From NCBI GenBank assembly GCA_963788975.1, contig CAWBIJ010000004.1:1364001-1428000 (forward strand): a DNA stretch of 64,000 nucleotides, read 5' to 3'. The translations under genes and the position numbers were made by a program. The notes under the pieces were generated by a model. The model did not search any database. It was not told the DNA's origin and saw only the letters and a program-made list of their open reading frames with translations. The stretch comes from VRUE01 sp963788975 (GTDB lineage: Bacteria > Actinomycetota > Thermoleophilia > Solirubrobacterales > 70-9). This document shows, one piece after another, positions 22,321 to 31,334 of this stretch (position 1 is its first letter; each line of letters starts with the position of its first letter).

Positions 22321-25158
22321 TCAGCCGCAGCCGGTGTTGTTGCCGCAGCTGCTGCAGGTGTAGCAAGAGCCCGTGCGCTGCATCATGCCGCCGCACTGAT
22401 CGCAGGCGGGCCCGAGGTCGAGGCCCGACATCTTGGCCGGCACGACCGGGGGGGTTTCGGTGAAGGCGGTACCGGGGGGAACTGCCTCGCCACCCGTCGC
22501 CTTGGCCTTCTCGGCCCCGTTGCCGCCGTTGCCGGGCTTGGAGTGGCCGTTGCCGCCGTTGGTCGGCTCGGTCTCGGCGCCTGTGTTGATCCCGAGTCCG
22601 AGCTGGCTGGTCTCCGCCTCGCGCTTCGCCCGCACCTCAGGGGTGAGAATGCCGAGTTCCTCCAGCTCATCGAGGTCCTCGACGAAGCGGCTCGCCACCC
22701 AGCGCATGATGTAGTCGGGCAGCGATTTGGCGAAGGGGATCTCCGGGTTGCCGGTGATTCCCTCCGGATCGAAGCGCATGTAGCTGAACTTGCGCACGAA
22801 GGTCTCCAGCGGCACGCCGTACTGAAGTCCGATCGAGATCGCCGTCGCGTAGGCGTTGAGCATCCCCCGCAGGGTCGACCCCTCCTTGCCGATGTCGGTG
22901 AGGAAGATCTCGCCGACCGAGCCATCCTCGTACTTGCCGGCTGTGATGTAGCCCTCGTGGCCGGCAATCGAGAACTTGTGGGTGATCGATTCGCGCTCGC
23001 GCGGCATCCTTTTGCGCTCCGGCGCCGACATCGGCTGCTCAGCTGCTGCCTCCTTCTCCTCCTGGGCGTCGGTGCGCAGCGCCTGCGCCGTCTTCGAGCC
23101 GTCGCGGTAGATCGCCAGTGCCTTCAGCCCGCCATTCCAGCCGCGGGTGTAGGCGTCGGCGATGTCCTCCACCGTCGCCGTCTGCGGCAGGTTGACCGTC
23201 TTCGAGATCGCGCCGGAGATGAACGGCTGGGTCGCGGCCATCATGTCGATGTGGCCGGTGTGGGTGATCGCCCGCTCGCCGACCGCGACGTCGAAAACCG
23301 GCAGGTGCTCGTCCTTCAGTCCCGGCGCGCCGACGATCGTGTTCTTCTCGGCGATGTGGGCGTTGATCTGGTCGACCTCCGCGTCGGTGTAGCCGAGCGT
23401 GCGCAGCGCCAGCGGCACTGATTTGTTGACGATCGTCATCTGGCCGCCGCCGACCAGCTCCTTGAACTTGACCAGCGAGAAGTCGGGCTCGATCCCGGTG
23501 GTGTCGCAGTCCATCAGGAAGCTGATCGTCCCGGTCGGCGCCAGCACCGTCGCCTGCGCGTTGCGGTAGCCGTGTTCCTCGCCCAGCTCGACCGCCTCGT
23601 CCCAGGCCCGCTGCGCCGCCTCCAGCAGCTCGCCCTTGATCCCCGTCGGGTCGACGTCGTAGGAGGCGTCGCGGTGCATCCGCATCACCCCGTTGTGGGG
23701 CTCGCGGTTGCGCTCGTACTCGTCGTAGGGCCCGGTCGCGCCGGCGGCGATCAGCGCCGACTGGCGGTAGGCGCGGCCGGTCATCAGCGCCGTGATCGCG
23801 GCGGCGACGTTGCGGCCCGCGTCGGAGTCGTAGGGCAGCCCGTCGGACATCAACAGCGCGCCGAGGTTGGCGTAGCCGAGCCCGAGCTGGCGGAAGGCGT
23901 TGGCGTTGGCGGCGATCTCCTCGGTCGGGTAGCTGGAGGAGCCGACGACGATCTCCTGCGCGAGGAAGACGACGTCGACCGCGTGCTCGAAGTCGGAGAC
24001 GTCGAAGCTGCCGTCCTCGCGGCGGAACTTCATCAAGTTGAGCGAGGCCAGGTTGCAGGCCGAGTCGTCGACGTGCATGTACTCGCTGCAGGGGTTCGAG
24101 GCGTTGATCCGGCCCGACTCCGGGCAGGTGTGCCAGCGGTTGATGATCGTGTCGTACTGGACGCCCGGGTCGGCGCAGCGCCAGGCGGCGTCGGCGATCT
24201 GGTTCATCAGCTCGCGCGCCGGCAGGGTCTTGGTCGGCTCGCCCGTGGCGCGGGCTGTGAGGCTCCAGTCCTCGCCGGCCTCGACCGCCTCCATGAAGTC
24301 GTCGGTGACCCGCACCGAGTTGTTGGCGTTCTGGTACTGGATCGAGGTGAAGCCCTCACCGTCGATCGACATGTCGAAGCCGGCGTCGCGCAGCGCCGCC
24401 GCCTTCTTCTCCTCGTCGGCCTTGCACCAGATGAAGTGCTCGATATCGGGATGGTCGACGTCGAGGACGACCATCTTCGCCGCCCGCCGCGTCTTGCCGC
24501 CCGACTTGATCGTCCCCGCCCAGGCGTCGGCGCCGCGCATGAAGCTGACCGGCCCCGAGGCGAGGCCGCCCTTGGAGAGCGGCTCGACCGAACCGCGGAT
24601 GTTGGAGAGGTTGATCCCCGAGCCCGAGCCGCCGCGGAAGATCTTGCCCTCCTTGGTGTTCCAGTCGAGGATCGACTCCATCGTGTCCTCGACGCTGAGG
24701 ATGAAGCAGGCGGAGCACTGCGGGCGCTCCTCGAAGCCAACGTTGAACCAGACCGGCGAGTTGAAGGCCGCCTTCTGGTTGAGCAGGATCGAGGTCAGCT
24801 CCGCTTCGAAGGCATCGGCGTCCTCGTCGGAGGCGAAATAGCCGCCCTCGCGCCCCCAATCGGAGATCGTCCCCGCGACCCGTCCGATCATCTGTTTGAC
24901 CGAGGACTCCCTTTTCTCCGTGCCGAGCTGGCCGCGGAAGTACTTCTGGGCGACGATGTTGGTCGCGTTCTGCGACCAGCTCTTCGGGAACTCGACCCCG
25001 CGCTGCTCGAAGGCCGGGTTCTCGGGATCGCCGATCACCGCGTCGCGCGTCTCCCACTCGATCTCGTCGAAGGGATGGATTCCTGCAGAAGAAAATCGGC
25101 GCTCTACCGAGAAGCCCTGCAGACCGGTCTGGGGGGTGCTGGCGGCGGTCTTGGACAT
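22321..25158 (-). CDS. nrdJ: Vitamin B12-dependent (class II) ribonucleoside-diphosphate reductase
   Basis: The 945-aa enzyme makes deoxyribonucleotides using adenosylcobalamin. Family features are FNSPVWFNVGF, SACFILSVED, FRGGSGSGINLSNIRGS, the active-site NPCSEYMHVDDSACNLAS, and LAPTGTISFLMDCDTTGIEP. The C-terminus carries a Gly/Asn-rich linker and a zinc-ribbon-like CDQCGG and CYTCSSCGNNTGCG tail that includes the redox-shuttle cysteines. ATG 25158 has GAGGAGA upstream. I looked for a cobalamin riboswitch in the 186 bases upstream and did not see a B12 box. Confidence 0.96.
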   Translation of the reverse strand: MSKTAASTPQTGLQGFSVERRFSSAGIHPFDEIEWETRDAVIGDPENPAFEQRGVEFPKSWSQNATNIVAQKYFRGQLGTEKRESSVKQMIGRVAGTISDWGREGGYFASDEDADAFEAELTSILLNQKAAFNSPVWFNVGFEERPQCSACFILSVEDTMESILDWNTKEGKIFRGGSGSGINLSNIRGSVEPLSKGGLASGPVSFMRGADAWAGTIKSGGKTRRAAKMVVLDVDHPDIEHFIWCKADEEKKAAALRDAGFDMSIDGEGFTSIQYQNANNSVRVTDDFMEAVEAGEDWSLTARATGEPTKTLPARELMNQIADAAWRCADPGVQYDTIINRWHTCPESGRINASNPCSEYMHVDDSACNLASLNLMKFRREDGSFDVSDFEHAVDVVFLAQEIVVGSSSYPTEEIAANANAFRQLGLGYANLGALLMSDGLPYDSDAGRNVAAAITALMTGRAYRQSALIAAGATGPYDEYERNREPHNGVMRMHRDASYDVDPTGIKGELLEAAQRAWDEAVELGEEHGYRNAQATVLAPTGTISFLMDCDTTGIEPDFSLVKFKELVGGGQMTIVNKSVPLALRTLGYTDAEVDQINAHIAEKNTIVGAPGLKDEHLPVFDVAVGERAITHTGHIDMMAATQPFISGAISKTVNLPQTATVEDIADAYTRGWNGGLKALAIYRDGSKTAQALRTDAQEEKEAAAEQPMSAPERKRMPRERESITHKFSIAGHEGYITAGKYEDGSVGEIFLTDIGKEGSTLRGMLNAYATAISIGLQYGVPLETFVRKFSYMRFDPEGITGNPEIPFAKSLPDYIMRWVASRFVEDLDELEELGILTPEVRAKREAETSQLGLGINTGAETEPTNGGNGHSKPGNGGNGAEKAKATGGEAVPPGTAFTETPPVVPAKMSGLDLGPACDQCGGMMQRTGSCYTCSSCGNNTGCG

Positions 25159-25344
25159 CGAACTTCTCCTCTCGCGGCGACTTTTGGGGTGGACTGCCCA
25201 GGATTGCTGCTCAGTCGGACAGAAGCGAGCACCAATTGCGCAAATAAGGAGCTTGCTTGGGGTCGATTTCTCCTACCCATGGTGGCAACTCCGCAAAGTC
25301 GGCAAAGCTCACAACCGAGCTGTCCAGCGCGCTACGCTCAAGCC

Positions 25345-26100
25345 ATGGTTGATGATCTGCGCAGGGGCGCAGAGCGGGTGGGCGAGCGGTTCGAAGGCGC
25401 CCGCGGCGCCGCGGCGGAAAAGGCCGGGGCTGCAAGGGAAGCTGCAGGCGACGCGATCGCCGCGGTCAAGCCGAAGCTGCGCGGCGTCTCGCACGAGTGG
25501 GCCTTCTTTGTCTCTCTCTTCCTCGGCGCCGGGCTGATCGTCGCCGCTGACACGCCGCAGGCGACGCTTGCGGTGGCGATCTACGCCGCCAGCCTCTCCG
25601 CCCTGCTCGGCACCAGCGCCCTCTACCACCGGGTGAACTGGAAACGGCCCAACGTGCGCCGCTGGATGCGCCGGCTCGACCACTCGATGATCTTCTTCCT
25701 CATCGCCGGCACCTACACGCCGTTCGCGCTGCTGGCCCTCGACGGCCCGCTGGCCGACGTGATCCTCGCCGTGGTCTGGATCGGCGCGATCGCCGGCGCG
25801 ATCGTCGAGATGGTCTGGATCGAACACCCGAAGTGGGTCGCGGCACTGGTCTACATATCGATCGGCTGGGTGGCCTTGATCGCCTTCCCGGAACTGTGGA
25901 GCGAGATGGGCGCCGCGGGGACGCTGCTGGTCGCCGCCGGCGGGCTCCTCTACACGATCGGCGCTGTCGTCTACGCGACCCAGCGGCCCAACCCCAACCC
26001 CCGCGTCTTCGGCTACCACGAGGTCTTCCACCTGCTTGTGATCGCCGCCGCCGCCGCCCACTTCGCCGCGGTCGCCTTCTTCGCCCTACCCGCTGCCTAG
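25345..26100 (+). CDS. Hemolysin III family (YqfA/PAQR-like) membrane protein
   Basis: The 251-aa protein has an Ala/Glu-rich amphipathic N-terminal extension of about 45 residues, then seven transmembrane helices. The PAQR/hemolysin III hallmarks are present: SALYHRVNW, RRLDHSMIFFLIAGTYTPF and the C-terminal GYHEVFHLLV. These His and Asp residues form a metal-dependent hydrolase-like site in the superfamily. Physiological role in bacteria is uncertain. It is divergent from nrdJ. Confidence 0.9.
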   Translation: MVDDLRRGAERVGERFEGARGAAAEKAGAAREAAGDAIAAVKPKLRGVSHEWAFFVSLFLGAGLIVAADTPQATLAVAIYAASLSALLGTSALYHRVNWKRPNVRRWMRRLDHSMIFFLIAGTYTPFALLALDGPLADVILAVVWIGAIAGAIVEMVWIEHPKWVAALVYISIGWVALIAFPELWSEMGAAGTLLVAAGGLLYTIGAVVYATQRPNPNPRVFGYHEVFHLLVIAAAAAHFAAVAFFALPAA

Positions 26101-26129
26101 AGGGATTGGCGAGCTCGAAGGAACCGGCG

Positions 26130-26636
26130 ATGCCTGCACCGCTCAAGTACGTCGACCCCGACCGCCCGCGCAGCTTGTTCAGCCGCGCCTATGCCGCGCT
26201 CGCCAACACCCGCCTGGGACGGTTCCTCTCTGTCCACGTTCTCTGGAAGCTCGACCCGCTCCTGATGCGGGCGACCGGGGGTCGGCTCGGCTCCGGGCTC
26301 TCCCTCATCCCCACGGCGCTGCTCGAAACCAGAGGGGCGAAGAGCGGCGCGCTGCGGCGCAACACGGTCATCTACTTCCACGACGGGGACCGGGTCACGA
26401 TCATCGCCTCGAAACTGGGCATGACGAAGCACCCGGCCTGGTTCCACAACCTTCAGGCTGATCCGGAGGTCACCTTCGGCGGTGCCCCCATGCGGGCGAC
26501 GGTGATTGCGGACGACGCCGAGCGCGAGAGGCTCTGGACGCTCGCCGACCGTGTCTTTGCGCCCTACGCGACGTACCGTCGCGAAGCGGCGCAGGTGAAC
26601 CGGGAGATTCCGATCGTCCAGCTCACCGCGCGCTAG
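26130..26636 (+). CDS. Nitroreductase/deazaflavin (F420)-dependent oxidoreductase family protein
   Basis: The 168-aa protein matches the DDN split-barrel family. It has LLETRGAKSGALRRNTVIYF, then VTIIASKLGMTKHPAWFHNLQADPEVTF, the typical F420-binding region. The N-terminal helix region is Arg/Leu-rich. It lies 29 bp after the hemolysin III gene and probably shares its transcript. A second member is at 47158-47616. Confidence 0.87.
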   Translation: MPAPLKYVDPDRPRSLFSRAYAALANTRLGRFLSVHVLWKLDPLLMRATGGRLGSGLSLIPTALLETRGAKSGALRRNTVIYFHDGDRVTIIASKLGMTKHPAWFHNLQADPEVTFGGAPMRATVIADDAERERLWTLADRVFAPYATYRREAAQVNREIPIVQLTAR

Positions 26637-27379
26637 GCGAGTGCCGACGCGGCGCGCTCCTTGGCGGCCTCGATCAGCGCCAGTAGCTCGGGCTCGCGCC
26701 CTTCGCGCAATAGCGCCACCGGATCGGGCTCGCCGTTGACGATCCCCTCGAAGAACTCCTTGCGGTCTTGGTAGGTGGGCAGCGTCCCCTTCGCCCAGCC
26801 CCGGGCGTCGTTGAGGACCACCGCCAGGCGCGCGTACTCCTCGCCGAAGAGCTCGGCGATCTCGCGCTTCATCCGCTTCGCCAGGGCGGGGGAGGCGCCC
26901 GCGGTCGAGATCGCGATCGCCAGCGGCCCGGTGCGGACGATCGCCGGCAGGATGAAGTTGCAGAGCGGCGGCACGTCGACCACGTTGACCAGCATCGCCC
27001 GCCGCTCGGCGTCGTCGTAGACGCCGATGTTGACCTCGCTGTCATCGGTCGCGGCGATCGCCATGAAGGCGCCCTCGAGGTCGGCTGCCCCGTCGTAGGC
27101 CTGCTTCTCCCAGGCGATCGACCCCTCTGCCGCCAGCTCCTCCAGCTGGGGGTGGGCGACTGGCGCGATCAGGGTCACGTCGGCGTCGCATGCCAGCAGC
27201 CCCTCGACCTTCTCGAGGCCGATGTCGCCGCCACCGATCACCAGGCAGCGCCGCCCCTTCAGCTTCAGGCAGGCTATGTAGAACGGCGTCTCCAGCATGT
27301 CGCGCACACAGGACTGGTCGCAGATCCCCTTGCGCAGCTGGCAGACGCACTCCTTGCCGGCGTAGGCCTGTGCGGGCAT
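26633..27379 (-). CDS. Precorrin-2 dehydrogenase/sirohydrochlorin ferrochelatase-like protein
   Basis: This 248-aa protein matches the Met8/CysG N-terminal family that oxidises precorrin-2 in sirohaem synthesis. The NAD-binding motif is CLVIGGGDIGLEKVEGLLA, and NVVDVPPLCNFILPAIV and ISTAGASPALAKRMKREI are diagnostic. An unusual N-terminal extension of about 28 residues has a cluster of four cysteines (C-x-C-x6-C-x3-C). It overlaps the end of the convergent deazaflavin gene by 4 bp. Confidence 0.88.
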   Translation of the reverse strand: MPAQAYAGKECVCQLRKGICDQSCVRDMLETPFYIACLKLKGRRCLVIGGGDIGLEKVEGLLACDADVTLIAPVAHPQLEELAAEGSIAWEKQAYDGAADLEGAFMAIAATDDSEVNIGVYDDAERRAMLVNVVDVPPLCNFILPAIVRTGPLAIAISTAGASPALAKRMKREIAELFGEEYARLAVVLNDARGWAKGTLPTYQDRKEFFEGIVNGEPDPVALLREGREPELLALIEAAKERAASALA

Positions 27380-27403
27380 GTGATGGAGGTTAGTGATGCG
27401 GGG

Positions 27404-28336
27404 TCAGATGGAGTCCAGCGTCAGCCGCAGGCCCTCTTCGAGCGAGATCTCGGCGCGCCAGCTCAGCTCGCGTTCGGCGCGACTTGGGTCAATCGCGCTC
27501 CGCTGTACCTCGCCGGGACGCGCCGGGGCGAACTCGGGCTCGAAGCTCTCGGTCCCGCCCAGCTCGCGGAGCAGCCTCGCCAGCTCCAGCACGTCGGTCT
27601 CTATTCCGGTGCCGATGTTGATCGGCCCGGTCGCCTCCGACCCGGCCGCGGCGAGCGCTGCTGCGACCACATCCCCCACATATATGTAGTCGCGGGTCTG
27701 GGTGCCGTCGCCGAACACGGTTGGCCGCCCGCCGGCCAGCAGCCGCCCGCAGAAGATCGCGATCACGCCCGCCTCGCCGAGCGGGTCCTGTCGCGGCCCG
27801 TAGACGTTGCCCAGTCGCAGACTCACCCCTGAGAGCCCGTAGAGCCGTTCGTAGAGCCCGAGATAGCCCTCGGCGGCGTACTTGCTCTGCCCGTACGGCG
27901 CCTCGGGCGCCGGCGGCGTCTGCTCGGAGAGCGGCAGCTCCCCTGCGGCGCCGTCGCCGTAGATCGCCCCCCCGGTCGAGATGAAGACGATGCGGCGTGT
28001 TCCCGCCCGCCGCCCCCCCTCCAGCACGTTCGCGGTGCCGCCGACGTTGATCGCGGCGTCGAAGGCGGGGTCCTCGACCGACTTGCGCACGTCGATCTGG
28101 GCGGCGAGGTGGAAGACCGCCTCCGGCTTCGCTTCACCGGTCAGCGCGGCAATCGCGTCCGCGTCGCGGATGTCCTGCTCGACCAGCTTCGCGCCGTTCG
28201 CCAGGGCGCCGTCCAGGTTCTCGCGCCGCCCGGTCGAGAGGTCGTCGACCACCGTCACCTCGTCGCCACGGGCGAGCAGGGCGTCGACCAGATTCGAGCC
28301 GATGAACCCGGCACCGCCTGTGACCAAGGACTTCAT
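27404..28336 (-). CDS. NAD-dependent epimerase/dehydratase (UDP-glucose 4-epimerase-like)
   Basis: The 310-aa extended SDR protein has the Rossmann motif TGGAGFIGSN, DDLSTGRREN, the Ser/Thr of STGGAIYGDG, and the catalytic YGQSKYAAE. Later motifs are LRLGNVYGPRQDP and QTRDYIYVGDV. It likely interconverts nucleotide sugars for envelope glycans; GalE-type activity is probable but not certain. ATG 28336 is chosen by homology. It is divergent from topA. Confidence 0.9.
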   Translation of the reverse strand: MKSLVTGGAGFIGSNLVDALLARGDEVTVVDDLSTGRRENLDGALANGAKLVEQDIRDADAIAALTGEAKPEAVFHLAAQIDVRKSVEDPAFDAAINVGGTANVLEGGRRAGTRRIVFISTGGAIYGDGAAGELPLSEQTPPAPEAPYGQSKYAAEGYLGLYERLYGLSGVSLRLGNVYGPRQDPLGEAGVIAIFCGRLLAGGRPTVFGDGTQTRDYIYVGDVVAAALAAAGSEATGPINIGTGIETDVLELARLLRELGGTESFEPEFAPARPGEVQRSAIDPSRAERELSWRAEISLEEGLRLTLDSI

Positions 28337-28414
28337 CGCGGCGCCGATCCTAAGGGGATCGGCGGGCGGCGGCCCGCAAGCGCCGCCAAGCGCCCCTGCT
28401 ACCCTCGCCGCCCC

Positions 28415-30673
28415 ATGAGGCTGATCGTCACCGAGAAGAACAACAGCGCCGAGAAGATCGCCAAATTCCTCAGCGGCGGCAGCGCGTCCAGCGACAAAAC
28501 CTTCAAAGTCCCCTACTACACCTGGACCGACGCCAACGGCGAGCAGCAGCGGACGATCGGGCTGAAGGGGCACGTGCTCGGACCGGCTTTCCCCGAGGGC
28601 TACTCGAACTGGCAGAAAACCGACCTGCACGACTTGATCGACGCCGAGCTGATCAAGGAGCCGACCGACAAGAACGTCGTCAAGGCGATCAAGAAGGTGG
28701 CCCAAGAGGCGGACGAGCTGGTGATCGCCACCGACTTCGACCGCGAGGGCGAGCTGATCGGCCTCGAGGCCTTGGAGGAGATGCTCGACGCCAACCCGGT
28801 GCTTGGCTCACGCGAGGGAACCCGCGACGGCACCCTGCGGATCAAGCGCGCCCGCTACTCGGCCCTGACCAAGGAGGAGATCGAGCGCGCCTTCGGGGAG
28901 CTCGATGAGCTCTCCTACCCGCTCGCCAACGCCGGCGCCGCCCGCCAGGACATCGACCTGCTCTGGGGCGCGACCCTGACCCGCGCCGTCTCCCTCGCCA
29001 CCCGTCGCTTCGGCTCCAACTTCCTCTCCGTCGGCCGCGTCCAGAGCCCCACCCTGGGCCTGATCGTTGAGCGCGAGATGGAGCGTCGCGCTCACAAACC
29101 GAAGCCCTTCTGGGAACTGTTCGCCCGCTTCCAGCACCCCGAGGGCAGCTTCGAGGCCCACCACGAGACCGACAAGTTCTGGGAGAAGCCCGAGGCGGAC
29201 GCTGCGCTGGCCGGTACCACCGGCCCGGGCACGGTCAAGTCGGTGACGGCGCGCAAGAACACCCGCAAGCCGCCCACCCCCTACAACACCACAGCCTTCA
29301 CCAGCGACGCCTCCAGCCGCCTCGGCATAACCCCCGCCAGCGCGATGCGGATCGCCGAGGACCTCTACATGGACGGCTTCATCTCCTACCCGCGCACCGA
29401 CAACACCGTCTATCCCGTCTCGCTGCCGATCCACGAGCTGGTCTCCTCGCTGGTCCGGATCAAAGAGTTCTCCGCCGCCTCCGGCCTGCTCGACGGTGAG
29501 CTGAAGGCAACGCGCGGGAAAAAAGAGACCACCGACCATCCGCCGATCTACCCGACCCAGGCGATCCACCCCGGCGCCCTCGACGGCCCCAAGCGCCGCG
29601 TCTACGAGCTGGTCGTGCGCCGCTTCCTGGCCACCTTCAGCCCGCCGATGATCACCGAGTCGACCCGCGCCGACATCGAGGCCGGCTCGCAGACCTACTT
29701 CGTGCGCGGCTCGGTAGTCGTTGACCCCGGCTACGCCGGCGTCTACACCTACGCCCGCTCCGCCGACGAGGAGATCCCGAAGATGGAGGAGGGGCAGACG
29801 CTCGAGCTTGACGGCGAGCCCTGGATCCTCGACAAGGAGACGCAGCCGCCCTCCCGCATCTCCCAGGCGAAGCTGATCGAGATGATGGAGGAGCGCGGCC
29901 TCGGCACCAAGGCGACCCGGGCCGAGATCATCAAGAAGCTCTTCGACCGCGGCTACGTCTACGGCAACCCGCCGGTCCCCTCGGAAACCGGGATCGCGAT
30001 GTACGAGGCGTTCAAAAAATACGTGCCGGCGATGGCGACGCCGGAGATGACCGCCACGCTCGAGGCGGAGATGGACCAGATCGCCGCCGGCGAGATGACT
30101 AAGGATGGCGTCGTCGGCGACAGCCGCGAGCTGCTCCACAGCACCTGGTCGGAAATCGACGAGAGCCGCGAAGACCTCGCCAAAGTCGTCTGGGCGGGGA
30201 TGGACCAGGACCGCATCCTCGGCCCCTGCAAGGTCTGCGAAGAGGCGGGCCGCACCAAAGAGGACGGCTCGCCCAACATGCTCCGCATCATCCGCGCCAA
30301 AAAGTCGGGCAAGCGCTTCGTCGGCTGCGGCGGCTGGAAAGCCGACGACCCCGAGTCCTGCGACCAGACCTTCCCGCTGCCTCAGCGCGGCGACGTCTTC
30401 AAGCTCGAAGAGCGCTGCTCGGTCTGCGACCAGACCCCGCGGCTGAAGGTCCAGCCCTTCCGCGGCCGGCCCTGGAACCTCTGCCTCAACGACGACTGCG
30501 AGTCGATGCAGGAGATGAAGAAACGCCGCGCCGAACGCGAAGCGGCCAAAGCGGCGAAGGAAGCGATGGCGAAGAAGCCGCTGCCCGACGGCGCCGAGGA
30601 CGGCGCCGTGCCGAGCAAAGCCGACACCGCGACTCGCAAGCGCAAACGCGCCAAGGCCGCGACCAAGGGCTGA
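28415..30673 (+). CDS. topA: Type IA DNA topoisomerase I, archaeal-type motifs
   Basis: The 752-aa enzyme relaxes negative supercoils. The Toprim domain opens MRLIVTEKNNSAEKIAKFLS and has the acidic motif ATDFDREGELIG. The active-site tyrosine is Y325 in FISYPRTDNTVYP. These forms resemble archaeal-type topoisomerase I more than the classical bacterial TopA. The C-terminus has two zinc-ribbon-like Cys sets (GPCKVCEEAG, then CSVCDQTPR) and a Lys/Ala-rich basic tail. It is followed 11 bp later by tmk. Confidence 0.93.
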   Translation: MRLIVTEKNNSAEKIAKFLSGGSASSDKTFKVPYYTWTDANGEQQRTIGLKGHVLGPAFPEGYSNWQKTDLHDLIDAELIKEPTDKNVVKAIKKVAQEADELVIATDFDREGELIGLEALEEMLDANPVLGSREGTRDGTLRIKRARYSALTKEEIERAFGELDELSYPLANAGAARQDIDLLWGATLTRAVSLATRRFGSNFLSVGRVQSPTLGLIVEREMERRAHKPKPFWELFARFQHPEGSFEAHHETDKFWEKPEADAALAGTTGPGTVKSVTARKNTRKPPTPYNTTAFTSDASSRLGITPASAMRIAEDLYMDGFISYPRTDNTVYPVSLPIHELVSSLVRIKEFSAASGLLDGELKATRGKKETTDHPPIYPTQAIHPGALDGPKRRVYELVVRRFLATFSPPMITESTRADIEAGSQTYFVRGSVVVDPGYAGVYTYARSADEEIPKMEEGQTLELDGEPWILDKETQPPSRISQAKLIEMMEERGLGTKATRAEIIKKLFDRGYVYGNPPVPSETGIAMYEAFKKYVPAMATPEMTATLEAEMDQIAAGEMTKDGVVGDSRELLHSTWSEIDESREDLAKVVWAGMDQDRILGPCKVCEEAGRTKEDGSPNMLRIIRAKKSGKRFVGCGGWKADDPESCDQTFPLPQRGDVFKLEERCSVCDQTPRLKVQPFRGRPWNLCLNDDCESMQEMKKRRAEREAAKAAKEAMAKKPLPDGAEDGAVPSKADTATRKRKRAKAATKG

Positions 30674-30684
30674 GGCCGGGCACG

Positions 30685-31275
30685 TTGTTCGTTTCCCTGG
30701 AGGGGATCGACGGTTCCGGCAAGAGCACCCAGGCGCGCCTGCTGGCCGAGGCGCTCGGCCCCGAGACGCTGCTGATCCGCGAGCCGGGGGGGACCGAGGC
30801 GGCCGAGCGGATCCGTGAGCTGCTCGCCGACCCCTCGGTCGAGCTCGACCCCTTCGCCGAGCTGCTGCTCTTCTCCGCCGCGCGCGCAGACCTGATCGCC
30901 CGCGTGATCCGCCCGGCGCTCGAGGCCGGCACGGACATCGTCGCCGACCGCTTCGCCGACTCAAGCGTCGCCTATCAGGGCGGCGCCCGAGAGCTCGGAA
31001 CGAGTCATGTGCTCTCGCTCACCGACATGGTGATCGACGGCCTCTGGCCCGACCTGACCGTGCTGCTGCGGGTCGACCCCGAGGTCGGTCTGGGCCGGGC
31101 CGACGGCGAGGACCGCTTCGAGTCGGAGGGCCTCGACCTGCAGCGCGTCGTCGCCGAGGCCTACGAGGAGATCGCCCAGATCGCCTCCGACCGGGTCGCC
31201 GTCGTCGACGGCGACGGCAGCGTTGAGGAGGTGCACGAGCGGGTGATGGCGACTGTGCGGAACCACCCCCGCTGA
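30685..31275 (+). CDS. tmk: Thymidylate kinase
   Basis: It phosphorylates dTMP to dTDP. The 196-aa protein has P-loop GIDGSGKST (7-15), the DR(F/Y) region VADRFADSSVAYQG and REPGGTEAAERIR. The start is TTG at 30685; no ATG lies near. It forms a replication-related cluster with topA and holB. The stop codon lies inside the left arm of a 21-bp inverted repeat. Confidence 0.94.
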   Translation: MFVSLEGIDGSGKSTQARLLAEALGPETLLIREPGGTEAAERIRELLADPSVELDPFAELLLFSAARADLIARVIRPALEAGTDIVADRFADSSVAYQGGARELGTSHVLSLTDMVIDGLWPDLTVLLRVDPEVGLGRADGEDRFESEGLDLQRVVAEAYEEIAQIASDRVAVVDGDGSVEEVHERVMATVRNHPR

Positions 31276-31324
31276 CTTCGTCTTTATGGGGCCTATAGGA
31301 CGTATAAAGACGAAGTCAGCGGGG
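31267..31324. terminator. 21-bp perfect inverted repeat spanning tmk stop
   Basis: Positions 31267-31287 and 31304-31324 are exact inverted copies separated by a 16-nt loop. The left arm includes the last codons and TGA of tmk, and the right arm ends 10 bp before holB. The hairpin is very stable and has no T-run. It could terminate or attenuate between tmk and holB. Confidence 0.85.
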
Positions 31325-31334
31325 TGATGGGGTG

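Noticed and set aside
23572..25344. Long open frame antisense to nrdJ
   Set aside because: It is only the upstream extension of the hemolysin III frame; the true start is ATG 25345.
25159..25344. Possible cobalamin riboswitch upstream of nrdJ
   Set aside because: No B12-box-like sequence or matching helices were visible in the leader.
25211..25435. 74-aa minus-strand frame upstream of nrdJ
   Set aside because: It overlaps the hemolysin III start region antisense, and no family or ribosome-binding site supports it.
28808..30964. 718-aa open frame on the minus strand
   Set aside because: It is antisense to topA and tmk; its composition is the mirror of high-GC codon bias and no motif is present.
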